Assembly: GCF_964048965.1 (NCBI RefSeq)
Contig: NZ_OZ040189.1
Coordinates: forward strand, 2,046,001-2,110,000
From: Tenacibaculum sp. 190130A14a
GTDB lineage: Bacteria; Bacteroidota; Bacteroidia; Flavobacteriales; Flavobacteriaceae
Direction: 5' to 3'
Length of the DNA stretch: 64,000 nucleotides
Positions 33,873 to 42,690 of the stretch are shown in pieces; within the stretch, counting starts at the first letter, position 1, and every line of letters begins with the position of its first letter. The position numbers and the translations under genes are program-made. A model generated the notes under the pieces. That model saw nothing but the letters and a program-made list of their open reading frames with translations. It was not told the DNA's origin and made no database searches.

Positions 33873-35465
33873 ATGAAATTTAGATTGTTTATTTCTCTGT
33901 TGCTTTTATTGGTTTCATTCAGTTTTGCACAAGAAACGCTAAGCAAAAAGCAATGGCAACAAGATGTACGTTTTTTGCAAAAGACGGTACACAAAGAATA
34001 TCCTTTTCTGTTTAAAAAGGTGAGTGCAGAAGAATTTGATAAAGTTGCAGAAGAATTATATAATGCAATTCCAAATCTACAAGAACACCAGATAATTGTT
34101 GGGATTTCTCGATTGGTGGCTTTGTTTAAATATGGTCATACTTATGTTCCGTTTCATCAAAAACCATTCGAGTTTTCACAATTTCCTTTTCGTATATATG
34201 AATTTAATAATGGTATCTTTATACAAGGTACACACAAGAACTATCCGAAAGCCGTTGGCGCAAAAGTAATTGCGGTTGAAGGAAAGCCTATTTTAGAAGT
34301 TTTAAAAGCAATTGAGCCTACTGTTGAAGCAGAAAACTCCCAATATTTTAAAGCTTATGGAATAAATAATTTACAATATCCCGAAATATTACATTCGCAG
34401 GGAATTACAAGTACTTTACAATCGTCAATAACGCTTACGTTAGAAAAAGAAGGATATCAATTTCAACAAAAGTTTAATGTTTTACCAAATAAGAAACACG
34501 TTCCAACCACTTATGGATTTGTCCAGAATGAAAATGATTGGTTAAGTGCTAGGATACAAAGTAAAACACCGTTATATCTAAAGAATTTAGACAAGATATA
34601 CTTTTATGAATATTTACCTGAGTATAAAACTGTATATATAAGACATAGTAAAGTTAGAAATGATTCATCTGAATCAATTGAAATATTTTATAAACGAGTT
34701 TTTAAATTCATTGAAAATAATGATGTAGAAAAATTAATATTAGATGTTCGATTAAACGGAGGAGGTAATAATTATTTAGTTAAGCCAATTATTACTGGAA
34801 TTATAGAAACAAAAAAAATCAATCAAGAGGGTAAACTATTTGTAATAACAGGAAGACGTACTTTTTCAGCTTGTCAAAACTTGGTAAACCGTTTAGATAA
34901 TTATACCAATGCTATATTTGTAGGAGAGCCAACAAGTGAAAACATTAATTTTTATGGAGATGCTACACCAGTACCCTTACCAAATAGTAAACTAAAAATA
35001 CGTTTGTCTTTTGCTTGGTGGCAGGATAAAGCACCTTGGGCTAACGATCAATGGTTAGCACCGCATTTATCTGTAGACATGAGTTTTGATGAATATAAAC
35101 TCAATAAAGATCCTTTGTTAAAGGCGATTTTTAATTATAATCCAGATGGATTTATATTACGACCTATGGATTATATAAGAGGATTGTTTATGAAAGGAGA
35201 TATGGAAATGTTACAAAAGGAGATTGCTAGAATGATGCAAGATTCAAGGTATAAGTTTTTTAATTTTGAACACAAATTTCTGAATGCAGGAAAGTTATTA
35301 ATAAATCAAGGACAATATCAAGCAGCTATTAGTATTTTAACACCAGTAAGTCAAATGTTTCCTAATTCGAAAAAAGTATGGAACTACTTAGGGGATTGTT
35401 ATAGTAAACTTGGTGATACAATTAAAGCAAAACAGTTTTACGAAAGATCAAATATTATTAAATAA
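33873..35465 (+). CDS. Exported S41-family peptidase-like protein with C-terminal helical repeats
   Basis: 530 residues. Signal peptide (1-19, ending SFAQ). The C-terminal-processing-protease fold is seen in LILDVRLNGGGNN and GRRTFSACQNLVNRL, where the Ser of TFSA is the expected nucleophile. The usual SASAAE-type ending is changed to SACQN. The last 70 residues resemble a TPR pair (VWNYLGDCYSKLGDTIKAKQ). Its substrate is unknown. Its position after a LytS/LytTR pair parallels the second S41 gene at 44158. Confidence 0.8.
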   Translation: MKFRLFISLLLLLVSFSFAQETLSKKQWQQDVRFLQKTVHKEYPFLFKKVSAEEFDKVAEELYNAIPNLQEHQIIVGISRLVALFKYGHTYVPFHQKPFEFSQFPFRIYEFNNGIFIQGTHKNYPKAVGAKVIAVEGKPILEVLKAIEPTVEAENSQYFKAYGINNLQYPEILHSQGITSTLQSSITLTLEKEGYQFQQKFNVLPNKKHVPTTYGFVQNENDWLSARIQSKTPLYLKNLDKIYFYEYLPEYKTVYIRHSKVRNDSSESIEIFYKRVFKFIENNDVEKLILDVRLNGGGNNYLVKPIITGIIETKKINQEGKLFVITGRRTFSACQNLVNRLDNYTNAIFVGEPTSENINFYGDATPVPLPNSKLKIRLSFAWWQDKAPWANDQWLAPHLSVDMSFDEYKLNKDPLLKAIFNYNPDGFILRPMDYIRGLFMKGDMEMLQKEIARMMQDSRYKFFNFEHKFLNAGKLLINQGQYQAAISILTPVSQMFPNSKKVWNYLGDCYSKLGDTIKAKQFYERSNIIK

Positions 35466-35489
35466 TACCAATAAACCCCAATATTACGT

Positions 35490-35524
35490 ACCTCATATAG
35501 AATTAAATACTCTATATGAGGTAT
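35490..35524 (+). terminator. Long hairpin after the S41 gene
   Basis: Perfect 13-base arms TACCTCATATAGA (35490-35502) and TCTATATGAGGTA (35512-35524) with a 9-base loop, followed by a weak T tract (TGTTCTTTT). It lies 24 bases after the stop codon and is a probable terminator. Confidence 0.65.
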
Positions 35525-35611
35525 GTTCTTTTACAATTGAGAATTTCTTCAAGTAAATACTAAATGAGATCTTAGATGAATTCATCAACCGAATCATTTT
35601 GTTAAATCTTG

Positions 35612-35668
35612 TTGTACAATTCAAGACATAGGGTATATTTGCACCATATTAACGCAACTAAGTTGCAT
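35612..35668 (+). promoter_or_regulatory. Promoter with perfect GCAACT-A-AGTTGC operator (putative Zur box)
   Basis: TTG (35612-35614), 19 bases, then TATATTTG (35634-35641): a consensus Bacteroidetes promoter. The perfect palindrome GCAACTAAGTTGC (35654-35666), itself flanked by TTAA on both sides, lies at about +6 to +18 of the expected transcript. The same motif controls the operon at 21551. The genes downstream are a MerC protein and a His-rich TonB receptor, which points to metal, most likely zinc, control. Confidence 0.8.
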
Positions 35669-35700
35669 TAAAATTAAAAATAATATTTATACAGTCACAA

Positions 35701-36087
35701 ATGAAAATAAAAAACAATACTATAGACATTATAGCATTTACAAGTTCTATCATTTGCGCAATACATTGTGCGGTAATACCAATTGTGTTATCATTCTCTT
35801 CATTAGGTAGCTTACATTTTTTAGAGAATCCATATATAGAATGGACTTTTATAGCACTAGGAATACTCTTTGTTTTTATGTCGTTATGGCCAAGCTATAA
35901 AACGAATCACCATCAAGTAAAACCTTTATTATTTGCTCTGGCAGGATTTTTTTTAATAGGAATTGGAAGGTTCGAATTTACAGAACTATGGGAAGTTATT
36001 AACACTGTTATTGGTGCTTCCTTAGTATCAGTAGCACATTATTTTAATTGGAAAATGGCTAAATCTATAGAGAAGCACAAACATTAA
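35701..36087 (+). CDS. MerC-domain membrane protein, probable metal handling
   Basis: 128 residues with four membrane helices and the MerC-type Cys/His motif ICAIHCAVIPIV in the first helix; the C-terminus ends in His/Lys (KSIEKHKH). MerC proteins move soft metal ions across the inner membrane. In Bacteroidetes they often accompany metal TonB receptors without any mercury operon, which fits here: no MerR, MerA or MerT is near. It lies just behind the putative Zur box and ahead of a receptor gene. Confidence 0.85.
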   Translation: MKIKNNTIDIIAFTSSIICAIHCAVIPIVLSFSSLGSLHFLENPYIEWTFIALGILFVFMSLWPSYKTNHHQVKPLLFALAGFFLIGIGRFEFTELWEVINTVIGASLVSVAHYFNWKMAKSIEKHKH

Positions 36088-36215
36088 TTATTTGTTAAAA
36101 CCAAGAGAGTTTTAACGATATATTAAATATAAAAAAGGGAAAGTCATTATACCTTAGCTCCCAAATTTCACATTCAATAATTTACATTAACCAAATTCAT
36201 AAAACAATAGCTAAA

Positions 36216-38423
36216 ATGAAAAATCTATTAATGATTTGTTCTATTCTTTTATCACAACAATTCATTGCGCAAACGCTAAAAGGAAAAGTAGTTTCTACTG
36301 ATAATATTCCTATTATAGAGGCACATTTATTAAATACAAACGATAAGCATCATACACATAGTAATCAAAGAGGAGCATTTGTACTTCATCATGTTTCTTT
36401 AGGAGATACTTTAGTAGTGAGTCATATTAATTATAAAAAAATTAAAGTTGTCGTAGAGAGTTTTGATCCTATGACCATAACATTAGAAGAAAATTTAGTA
36501 TCACTAGAAGAAATTACTATTGGTAAAAAATTAAACGCTTTAAATGTAATTACTGCTATTGATATTCAAACTAATCCTGTGAACTCTTCACAAGAAATTT
36601 TACAAAAAGTTCCAGGATTATTTATAGGGCAACATGCTGGTGGTGGAAAGGCGGAACAAATTTTTCTAAGAGGTTTTGATATTGATCATGGTACAGATAT
36701 ATCTATTACGGCTGATGGCTTACCGGTAAACATGGTATCACATGCTCACGGACAAGGATATGCAGATTTACATTTTGTAATTCCTGAAACAGTAGAGAAA
36801 ATTGACTTTGGAAAAGGAGCTTATTATGCAGATAAAGGAAATTTCAATACTGCTGGATATGTTAATTTTAAAACTAAAAATAGATTAAAAAACAACCTTT
36901 TAAAACTAGAGATAGGTCAATTTGACACCAAACGTTTACTAGGAATGTTTAGTTTAATCAACAACAATAAACAAAGTGCTTATATTGCTTCAGAATATAT
37001 TTTAACCGATGGCTATTTTGATAGTCCGCAAAATTTTAATCGCCTTAATATCTTTGGAAAATATACAGTTAATGTCTCAGATTCTGATAAAATAGGAGTA
37101 ATGCTATCTCATTTTACAAGTAAATGGGATGCATCAGGTCAAATACCACAACGTGCAGTAGATAGTGGATTAATTAACCGTTTTGGGGCAATTGATGATA
37201 CAGAAGGAGGTAATACAAGTCGTTCTAACTTTTTACTAACTTATGATAAGATACTTTCTGAAAATGCTTCTATTAAAAACAAAGTATTTTATAGTAAGTA
37301 TAGCTTTGAACTCTTTTCTAATTTTACCTTCTTTTTAGATGATCCTATAAATGGTGATCAAATCAAACAAAAGGAAACTCGTAATATTTTCGGTTTTAAT
37401 AGTGAATACAAGCAAGATTTTTCTTCCATAGATGGAAGTTTTACAGCTGGAATAAGCTTACGTAATGATCAAAGTTTCAGCAATGAGTTATCTCATACAC
37501 TAAATCGCAGACAAACATTGAATAGAATACAATTTGGAGATATTAATGAAACTAACTTTGGTACCTATGCCAGTGCTAATTTTAACTATGGTAAGTTCAC
37601 TATAAATCCAGCGTTACGTTTAGATTATTTCAATTTCGAATATAACAACACATTGCAAACGAACTACGAAACACAATCACAAACAGCAAGTATTGTTAGT
37701 CCAAAGTTGAACATTTTTTATAATTACAATGAAGACCTACAATTGTATGTAAAAACAGGAAAGGGGTTTCACTCTAACGATACTAGAGTAGTAGTAGCAC
37801 AAAATGGAAATGATATTTTACCAGCCTCTTATGGTTTCGATGCGGGTTTCATTTGGAAACCTTCTCCTAAATTATTAATAAATACGGCTTATTGGTATTT
37901 ATTTTTAGAGCAGGAGTTTGTGTATGTGGGAGATGCAGGAATTGTTGAGCCTAGCGGAAAAACGAATCGTCAAGGAATTGATTTTAGTCTAAGATATGAA
38001 CCAATACATCAATTGTATTTTAATTTAGATGCTAACTATGCACATGCACGAGCTAAAGATGAACCAATTGGTCAAAACTATATTCCTTTAGCACCAGACT
38101 TTACCTTAACAAGTGGGTTAGCTTATAAAGGTGAATCAGGTTTTTATGGAGGAATACAATTAAGACATATTGGTGATAGGCCTGCGAATGAAGACAATTC
38201 AATTGTTGCAGAAGGGTATACCGTGGCAGACCTTAATGTAGGGTATACATTAAAAAATGTTTCTTTCGGATTACAAGTTCAAAATCTTTTTGATGTAGAC
38301 TGGAATGAAACTCAATTTGCTACAGAATCTCGTTTACAAGGGGAGGCAACTAGCACAGAAGAAATTCATTTTACACCCGGTACACCATTTTTCTTAAAGG
38401 GTAGCGTAACCGTTAATTTTTAA
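36216..38423 (+). CDS. TonB-dependent receptor, His-rich, probable zinc importer
   Basis: 735 residues. Signal peptide (1-19, ending FIAQ), then a carboxypeptidase-regulatory-like domain (about 20-95) with a histidine-rich strip (NDKHHTHSNQRGAF, LHHVSLGD), then a plug with HAGGGKAEQIFLRGFDIDHG and VNMVSHAHGQGYADLHF, and a beta-barrel ending LKGSVTVNF. His residues in the plug and the N-terminal strip are features of ZnuD-like zinc/heme receptors. Lack of an STN domain means no FecR signalling. Together with the upstream operator, outer-membrane zinc uptake is the best reading; copper cannot be excluded. Confidence 0.85.
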   Translation: MKNLLMICSILLSQQFIAQTLKGKVVSTDNIPIIEAHLLNTNDKHHTHSNQRGAFVLHHVSLGDTLVVSHINYKKIKVVVESFDPMTITLEENLVSLEEITIGKKLNALNVITAIDIQTNPVNSSQEILQKVPGLFIGQHAGGGKAEQIFLRGFDIDHGTDISITADGLPVNMVSHAHGQGYADLHFVIPETVEKIDFGKGAYYADKGNFNTAGYVNFKTKNRLKNNLLKLEIGQFDTKRLLGMFSLINNNKQSAYIASEYILTDGYFDSPQNFNRLNIFGKYTVNVSDSDKIGVMLSHFTSKWDASGQIPQRAVDSGLINRFGAIDDTEGGNTSRSNFLLTYDKILSENASIKNKVFYSKYSFELFSNFTFFLDDPINGDQIKQKETRNIFGFNSEYKQDFSSIDGSFTAGISLRNDQSFSNELSHTLNRRQTLNRIQFGDINETNFGTYASANFNYGKFTINPALRLDYFNFEYNNTLQTNYETQSQTASIVSPKLNIFYNYNEDLQLYVKTGKGFHSNDTRVVVAQNGNDILPASYGFDAGFIWKPSPKLLINTAYWYLFLEQEFVYVGDAGIVEPSGKTNRQGIDFSLRYEPIHQLYFNLDANYAHARAKDEPIGQNYIPLAPDFTLTSGLAYKGESGFYGGIQLRHIGDRPANEDNSIVAEGYTVADLNVGYTLKNVSFGLQVQNLFDVDWNETQFATESRLQGEATSTEEIHFTPGTPFFLKGSVTVNF

Positions 38424-38470
38424 ATTATATGTATAGTGCGCTATCAAGCACTTTTATTACTTAAAACACT

Positions 38471-38507
38471 AGCAAAGAGAAGTATACATTTTCTCTGTGC
38501 TTTTTTT
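38471..38507 (+). terminator. Terminator 1 after the zinc-receptor gene
   Basis: Arms AGCAAAGAGAA (from 38471) and TTCTCTGTGCT (to 38501) pair 10 of 11 and run into seven T. It is the functional-looking terminator of the TonB-receptor transcript. Confidence 0.85.
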
Positions 38508-38533
38508 ATCTTTAAAAAAGCCGTAACTTCACT

Positions 38534-38567
38534 AAGATTTAGAGGGATATCTTACTAAATCTTTTTT
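38534..38567 (+). terminator. Terminator-like hairpin 2
   Basis: Perfect 9-base arms AAGATTTAG (38534-38542) and CTAAATCTT (38555-38563) with a T tract to 38567. It follows hairpin 1 within 30 bases. Confidence 0.6.
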
Positions 38568-38588
38568 CTTATAATACCCTAAATATCC

Positions 38589-38617
38589 GAGCACTACATG
38601 TATTGTAGTGCTCTTTT
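38589..38617 (+). terminator. Terminator-like hairpin 3
   Basis: Perfect 10-base arms GAGCACTACA (38589-38598) and TGTAGTGCTC (38604-38613), loop TGTAT, then four T. It is the most stable of the three. Confidence 0.7.
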
Positions 38618-38793
38618 AGTAGCTTTAAAGGAATTTGGATTTCCTTTCAATACATCCAATCTCACTTTCATACTCAAATTCTCTACATTCAATCCTTTTT
38701 AGTTAAAACAACACTATTATTTTTTGAATTTTATAAAACCAATCGATGAAGTAACAGCTTTGAAATTGTTAAGTATCGAATGGGTATCACTAT

Positions 38794-38820
38794 ACTAACC
38801 AATTAAATATATTAACAATG
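38794..38820 (+). repeat. Initiation-region repeat, copy 1
   Basis: 27 bases ending in the ATG of the ThDP enzyme gene: ACTAACCAATTAAATA followed by a variable core and AACAATG. It matches the region at 40541-40567 in 23 of 27 positions. A looser version precedes the third gene (AACTAACCTTAAACTAAC near 42667). Confidence 0.6.
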
Positions 38821-40545
38821 AAAGAGGATACGTTCACAGTAGCGGATTACCTATTAACTCGTTTACAGCAATTAGACGTTACCGAGTTATTTCAAATCCC
38901 CGGAGATTACGTTAAAAACTTTACCCAGGCTTTAGAAAAGTTCGATGGTATTGAAACTATTGGAACTTCCAATGAGTTAGATGCTTCTTATGCTGCAGAC
39001 GCCTATGGTCGAACGAGAGGATTAGCGGCCGTTTCTTTACAATATGGTGTAAGTACATTTAGTGCCTTAAATGCCGTGGCTGGTGCTTATGTAGAGTCAA
39101 GTCCCATAGTAGTTATTAGTGCTACTCCAGGATCTAATGATCGTCAAATTGGCGATATGTATGATGTTTTATATCATCATTCAACAGGTAATCTTAAAGC
39201 CGATCAAGAAATATACAATCATGTTACTGTTGCTTCAGAAACTTTGAGTACATCAGTTGGAGCAGCAAAAAAAATAGACAAACTTTTAGTCGCTGCTATC
39301 ACACACAAAAAACCCGTATACATCGCTGCTTATAGTGAAGTTTGGGGTGAACCTTGTAAACGACCTTCAAAGAAGAAATTACAACCAAAAATTAAAAAAA
39401 GTAAACCTGATGCACTTTTAAATGCAGTAGATCAAGCATGGACACAAATAACTGCCGCCAAACAGCCAATGATATTTGCAGGTGTTGAGGTTTTAAGACA
39501 TGGATTATCAGATTTACTTCAAAAAATTATAGATGCAAGCGGATTTGTATATACAACCACATCACTAGGTAAAACAGTATTAGATGAACAAGGAGACAAA
39601 TTTATAGGAACCTATTCTGATGCAGCTTCTATAGAAAACGTAACAAATTATGTAAAAGAATCTGATTGCTTTTTATGCCTAGGTACATTAATTACAGATG
39701 ATTACTTATGGTTTGTAGAAAATAAGTTTTCAGATATGGTATTGGCTACTACTACAACCATTAGAGCTGGATACTATAATTACGAACAGGTTACTATGGA
39801 AGATTTTATGGAAGCTTTGCTAGAACGTTTTGAAAAGGATAAAGCATATCCATTAAACAATAAAGCTCCAAAGCAACCAAAATATCCAGAACCTTGGACT
39901 TCTTCGTCGGATCCTAAATACAATGGAAAACCAGAGGTTATTACCTATAACCGTTTCTTTCAACATGCAGTGAAGCATATAGAAAAGAACAATCTATGGG
40001 ACGATATTAATTTAACTTTTGGAGTGAGTTCAGCCATGTATGTAGCCACCAATATTTACGGAATGAAACAAAATAGCTTTATAAGCTCTGCTGCTTGGCA
40101 ATGTATAGGTTATGAAACTGGTGCTGCTTTAGGAGCTCAATTAGGAAGTAAAAAACAATCATGGACAATAGCTGGAGATGGCGGATTTATGATGATTTGC
40201 CAATCACTTTCAACCTTGGCAAAATACGATGTAAATAGTGTCATTTTCGTGATGAGCAATCAGGTTTACGCTATCGAACAAGTGTTTGTTGATGTAGATG
40301 CCTTTTGTCCGAATGGAAAATTTGATGAATTTGATTACTTACCAAAATGGGACTATATGGCCTTAGCAAAGGCGTATGGTGCTAATGGGTATCAAGCTAG
40401 TACCATCAAAGAGCTCAATCATGTATTAGACACTATTACTACTACAAAAACCAACAAACCTACTTTAGTTGAGATCGTTATTCCTGAAAAAGATTTGGCA
40501 GGACAAATGAAAAACTTAACGCCACAAAAAATGAACTGTAACTAA
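38818..40545 (+). CDS. Thiamine-diphosphate 2-oxo acid decarboxylase (pyruvate/indolepyruvate decarboxylase family)
   Basis: 575 residues. All key residues of the family are visible: Glu53 in SNELDASYAADAYGR (activates ThDP), the His120-His121 pair in LYHHSTGN, the cofactor motif GDG at 453-455 with Asn481, and Glu487 in YAIEQ. This favours a real decarboxylase of a bulky or aromatic 2-oxo acid over an acetolactate synthase. The next gene encodes an L-amino-acid-oxidase-like enzyme that could supply the 2-oxo acid, giving an aldehyde as product. A carboligation reaction cannot be excluded. Confidence 0.85.
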   Translation: MKEDTFTVADYLLTRLQQLDVTELFQIPGDYVKNFTQALEKFDGIETIGTSNELDASYAADAYGRTRGLAAVSLQYGVSTFSALNAVAGAYVESSPIVVISATPGSNDRQIGDMYDVLYHHSTGNLKADQEIYNHVTVASETLSTSVGAAKKIDKLLVAAITHKKPVYIAAYSEVWGEPCKRPSKKKLQPKIKKSKPDALLNAVDQAWTQITAAKQPMIFAGVEVLRHGLSDLLQKIIDASGFVYTTTSLGKTVLDEQGDKFIGTYSDAASIENVTNYVKESDCFLCLGTLITDDYLWFVENKFSDMVLATTTTIRAGYYNYEQVTMEDFMEALLERFEKDKAYPLNNKAPKQPKYPEPWTSSSDPKYNGKPEVITYNRFFQHAVKHIEKNNLWDDINLTFGVSSAMYVATNIYGMKQNSFISSAAWQCIGYETGAALGAQLGSKKQSWTIAGDGGFMMICQSLSTLAKYDVNSVIFVMSNQVYAIEQVFVDVDAFCPNGKFDEFDYLPKWDYMALAKAYGANGYQASTIKELNHVLDTITTTKTNKPTLVEIVIPEKDLAGQMKNLTPQKMNCN

Positions 40546-40567
40546 CCAATTAAATACAAAAACAATG
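40541..40567 (+). repeat. Initiation-region repeat, copy 2
   Basis: 27 bases ending in the ATG of the flavoenzyme gene, and overlapping the stop codon of the preceding gene. It differs from copy 1 at 38794-38820 at four positions only. Confidence 0.6.
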
Positions 40568-42664
40568 AAAAACAAAACCTATTCTATTTTCGGAGCAGGA
40601 GCCGCTGGTTTATATACCGCATGGAGATTACTTCAAGGAAAGCCAGCAAATTCAAAAGACACCTCTAAAAACTTACAAAAGGGAGATGTCTTAGAATTAT
40701 ACGATTGGGGAAAATATGAATTCTCAAATAAAGAAAAAGGAACTAGAGCCGCTGGAGCAAGAGTTTGTACTTGGCACTATAAAGATGATCCGGATGCTTC
40801 TTATTTAGAATTAGGAGGAATGCGCTATTCTGCTTGGGATTATAAGAAAACGAAAAACAATCCTAATCCAAATGATGCTAATAACCCAGGACATCGATTG
40901 GTAACCAAAACCATTAGCGAAATAGGTTTAGAGAAATATTCAGTTCCTTTTAATGAAGCTAGTGATCCGCTTTTATCATTGAGAGCAAAGAGCATGTACA
41001 CATCAGAAATTGATGCTAATAATCCTGCACCATATAATGTAAACAATTACGGAGCATACTCAGCACCAGACGATGGTTTTACTAAAATAGAAAGTGTTGG
41101 TATTGATGTTTCGCAAGATGCCTTACCACCAACAAGAAAAGAATGGTGTGAATTTTATGAAAATGGTAAAATCACCAAAGATTTAGGCGATGATTCTGTC
41201 TTTAAAAAAGGACAAAAATTAAAGGATATTGGCTACTGGAATTTAGCGTATGATGTATTAGGACAAGAAGGCTTTAGTTATTTAGCAGACGGTAACGGAT
41301 ATTCTTCTAATGTAGTAAACAGTAATTCTGCGCAATCATTTGAAGTAAATAATGAATTTACACCTGGAACCCTTTATAAAACCTTAACTATCGGATATTC
41401 TGGTATTTTCTCTACTTTATTTCAAGAAGTGGTAAAGCTTGCAAAAGAAAAAGGAATCGACTTTCAGTACTACCCAAATACCAGACTTCGTTCTATTTTA
41501 GAAAATAAAAAAGTAATACATTTTACTACTGCAAGTAGAAAAGAACCGACCAAAGAACTAGATGCGAAAACTTGTGATGCTGCTTTCTTAGCTATGGGAA
41601 GATATGCAATAGATTTAGTTGCACAGGCTACACGTTATATGAACAAAAAAGCAGGTGATTTTGATGTCTTAAATGAAGACAAAGTACAATTGTATTTAGA
41701 ATCTGTATTAATGCAACCTTCTTATAAAATAGGAATGTTTTTTGATTCTCCTTGGTGGAGAGACGATATACCTTCACCACCAAAATATCCTGCTAAGTTA
41801 AATAGCTATTTTTTAACGCAAGAAGGGGTTAAAAAACTTAAAAAAGATAAGTTTCCTGCTAAATACCTTAAGGCTATTGAAAAAGCAGCTTCAGAAGCAG
41901 CTAAAGCAAAACAAAAGGCAGAGAAAAACAACAAAGCATATGATAATTCGGTAACTTCACTTATAGAGGTAACCTACGATACACAAGCTTCCTTTTTAGA
42001 AGCTACAGAAACTATAATTGAAGCAAGTCTAAGCTATGAAGAGAAGCAACAAATTACGGAAGTAGCACACTTAGATACTATTGGACCAAGTGCAACGGAC
42101 ATGCCGATTAGACAAGTAGTGTATTTTGGTGACAATGCACGAGATAAAAAAGGTAAAAAAATCTACGGAATTCTAGCCAGTTATGATGATATCCGTTATA
42201 CAACCTTCTGGAAAGCCTTGGAAATAGGACCTAATAGAGAACGTAAAGTAGCAGAATCTCAAGATACACAGCCATTGGAAGGTCCCAAAAAAGCACCTGC
42301 AATTATGGTAAAGATGTTACGTCAGCAACTAGCAAACTTACACTTTGGTTCAGAAGCGAATTATACGGCAGTTCCAGAACCTTTAGAAACTAAATATATG
42401 GATTGGTCTTTACCACCATTTAATGCAGGATACCATGCGTATTTCTCTCATTACAATATTGGTGATGTACAACAAAAAATACGTAAGCCATCTTCATTAG
42501 TAAAAGGTAAGGATAGCAACTTATATATTATTGGATCTACCTATTCTAACGATCAAGCTTGGGTAGAAGGAGCTTTTTGTACGGCAGAATCGGTGTTAAA
42601 CGATTTCTTTAACATAGAAAAATTAATAGACGATAAAGAATATCCTTTTATCTGTCCAGCATAA
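40565..42664 (+). CDS. FAD-dependent L-amino-acid-oxidase/monoamine-oxidase-like enzyme
   Basis: 699 residues. The FAD-binding GxGxxG is at 10-15 (GAGAAG), the second flavin motif at 62-88 includes GARVCTWH and LELGGMRYS, as in L-amino-acid oxidases and tryptophan monooxygenases. The C-terminal flavin motif is STYSNDQAWVEGAF. A long Lys/Ala-rich helix (about 430-460) is an insert. No signal peptide. It would oxidise an amino acid to an imino or 2-oxo acid with H2O2 as by-product. It follows the decarboxylase by 19 bases and precedes the barrel protein by 26 bases, so the three are one operon. Confidence 0.82.
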   Translation: MKNKTYSIFGAGAAGLYTAWRLLQGKPANSKDTSKNLQKGDVLELYDWGKYEFSNKEKGTRAAGARVCTWHYKDDPDASYLELGGMRYSAWDYKKTKNNPNPNDANNPGHRLVTKTISEIGLEKYSVPFNEASDPLLSLRAKSMYTSEIDANNPAPYNVNNYGAYSAPDDGFTKIESVGIDVSQDALPPTRKEWCEFYENGKITKDLGDDSVFKKGQKLKDIGYWNLAYDVLGQEGFSYLADGNGYSSNVVNSNSAQSFEVNNEFTPGTLYKTLTIGYSGIFSTLFQEVVKLAKEKGIDFQYYPNTRLRSILENKKVIHFTTASRKEPTKELDAKTCDAAFLAMGRYAIDLVAQATRYMNKKAGDFDVLNEDKVQLYLESVLMQPSYKIGMFFDSPWWRDDIPSPPKYPAKLNSYFLTQEGVKKLKKDKFPAKYLKAIEKAASEAAKAKQKAEKNNKAYDNSVTSLIEVTYDTQASFLEATETIIEASLSYEEKQQITEVAHLDTIGPSATDMPIRQVVYFGDNARDKKGKKIYGILASYDDIRYTTFWKALEIGPNRERKVAESQDTQPLEGPKKAPAIMVKMLRQQLANLHFGSEANYTAVPEPLETKYMDWSLPPFNAGYHAYFSHYNIGDVQQKIRKPSSLVKGKDSNLYIIGSTYSNDQAWVEGAFCTAESVLNDFFNIEKLIDDKEYPFICPA

Positions 42665-42690
42665 ATAACTAACCTTAAACTAACAAAATT

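Larger units (their letters stand above)
38424..38817. other. Gene-free stretch with three hairpins in a row
   Basis: No reading frame with recognisable content. The first half carries three terminator-like hairpins listed separately; the second half (38620-38790) is plain AT-rich sequence in which no good promoter match was found, although the promoter of the following cluster should be here. Confidence 0.5.

Noticed and set aside
35701-36087. Mercury resistance operon
   Set aside because: MerC-like protein stands without MerR, MerA, MerT or MerP; context is a TonB receptor and a putative Zur box.
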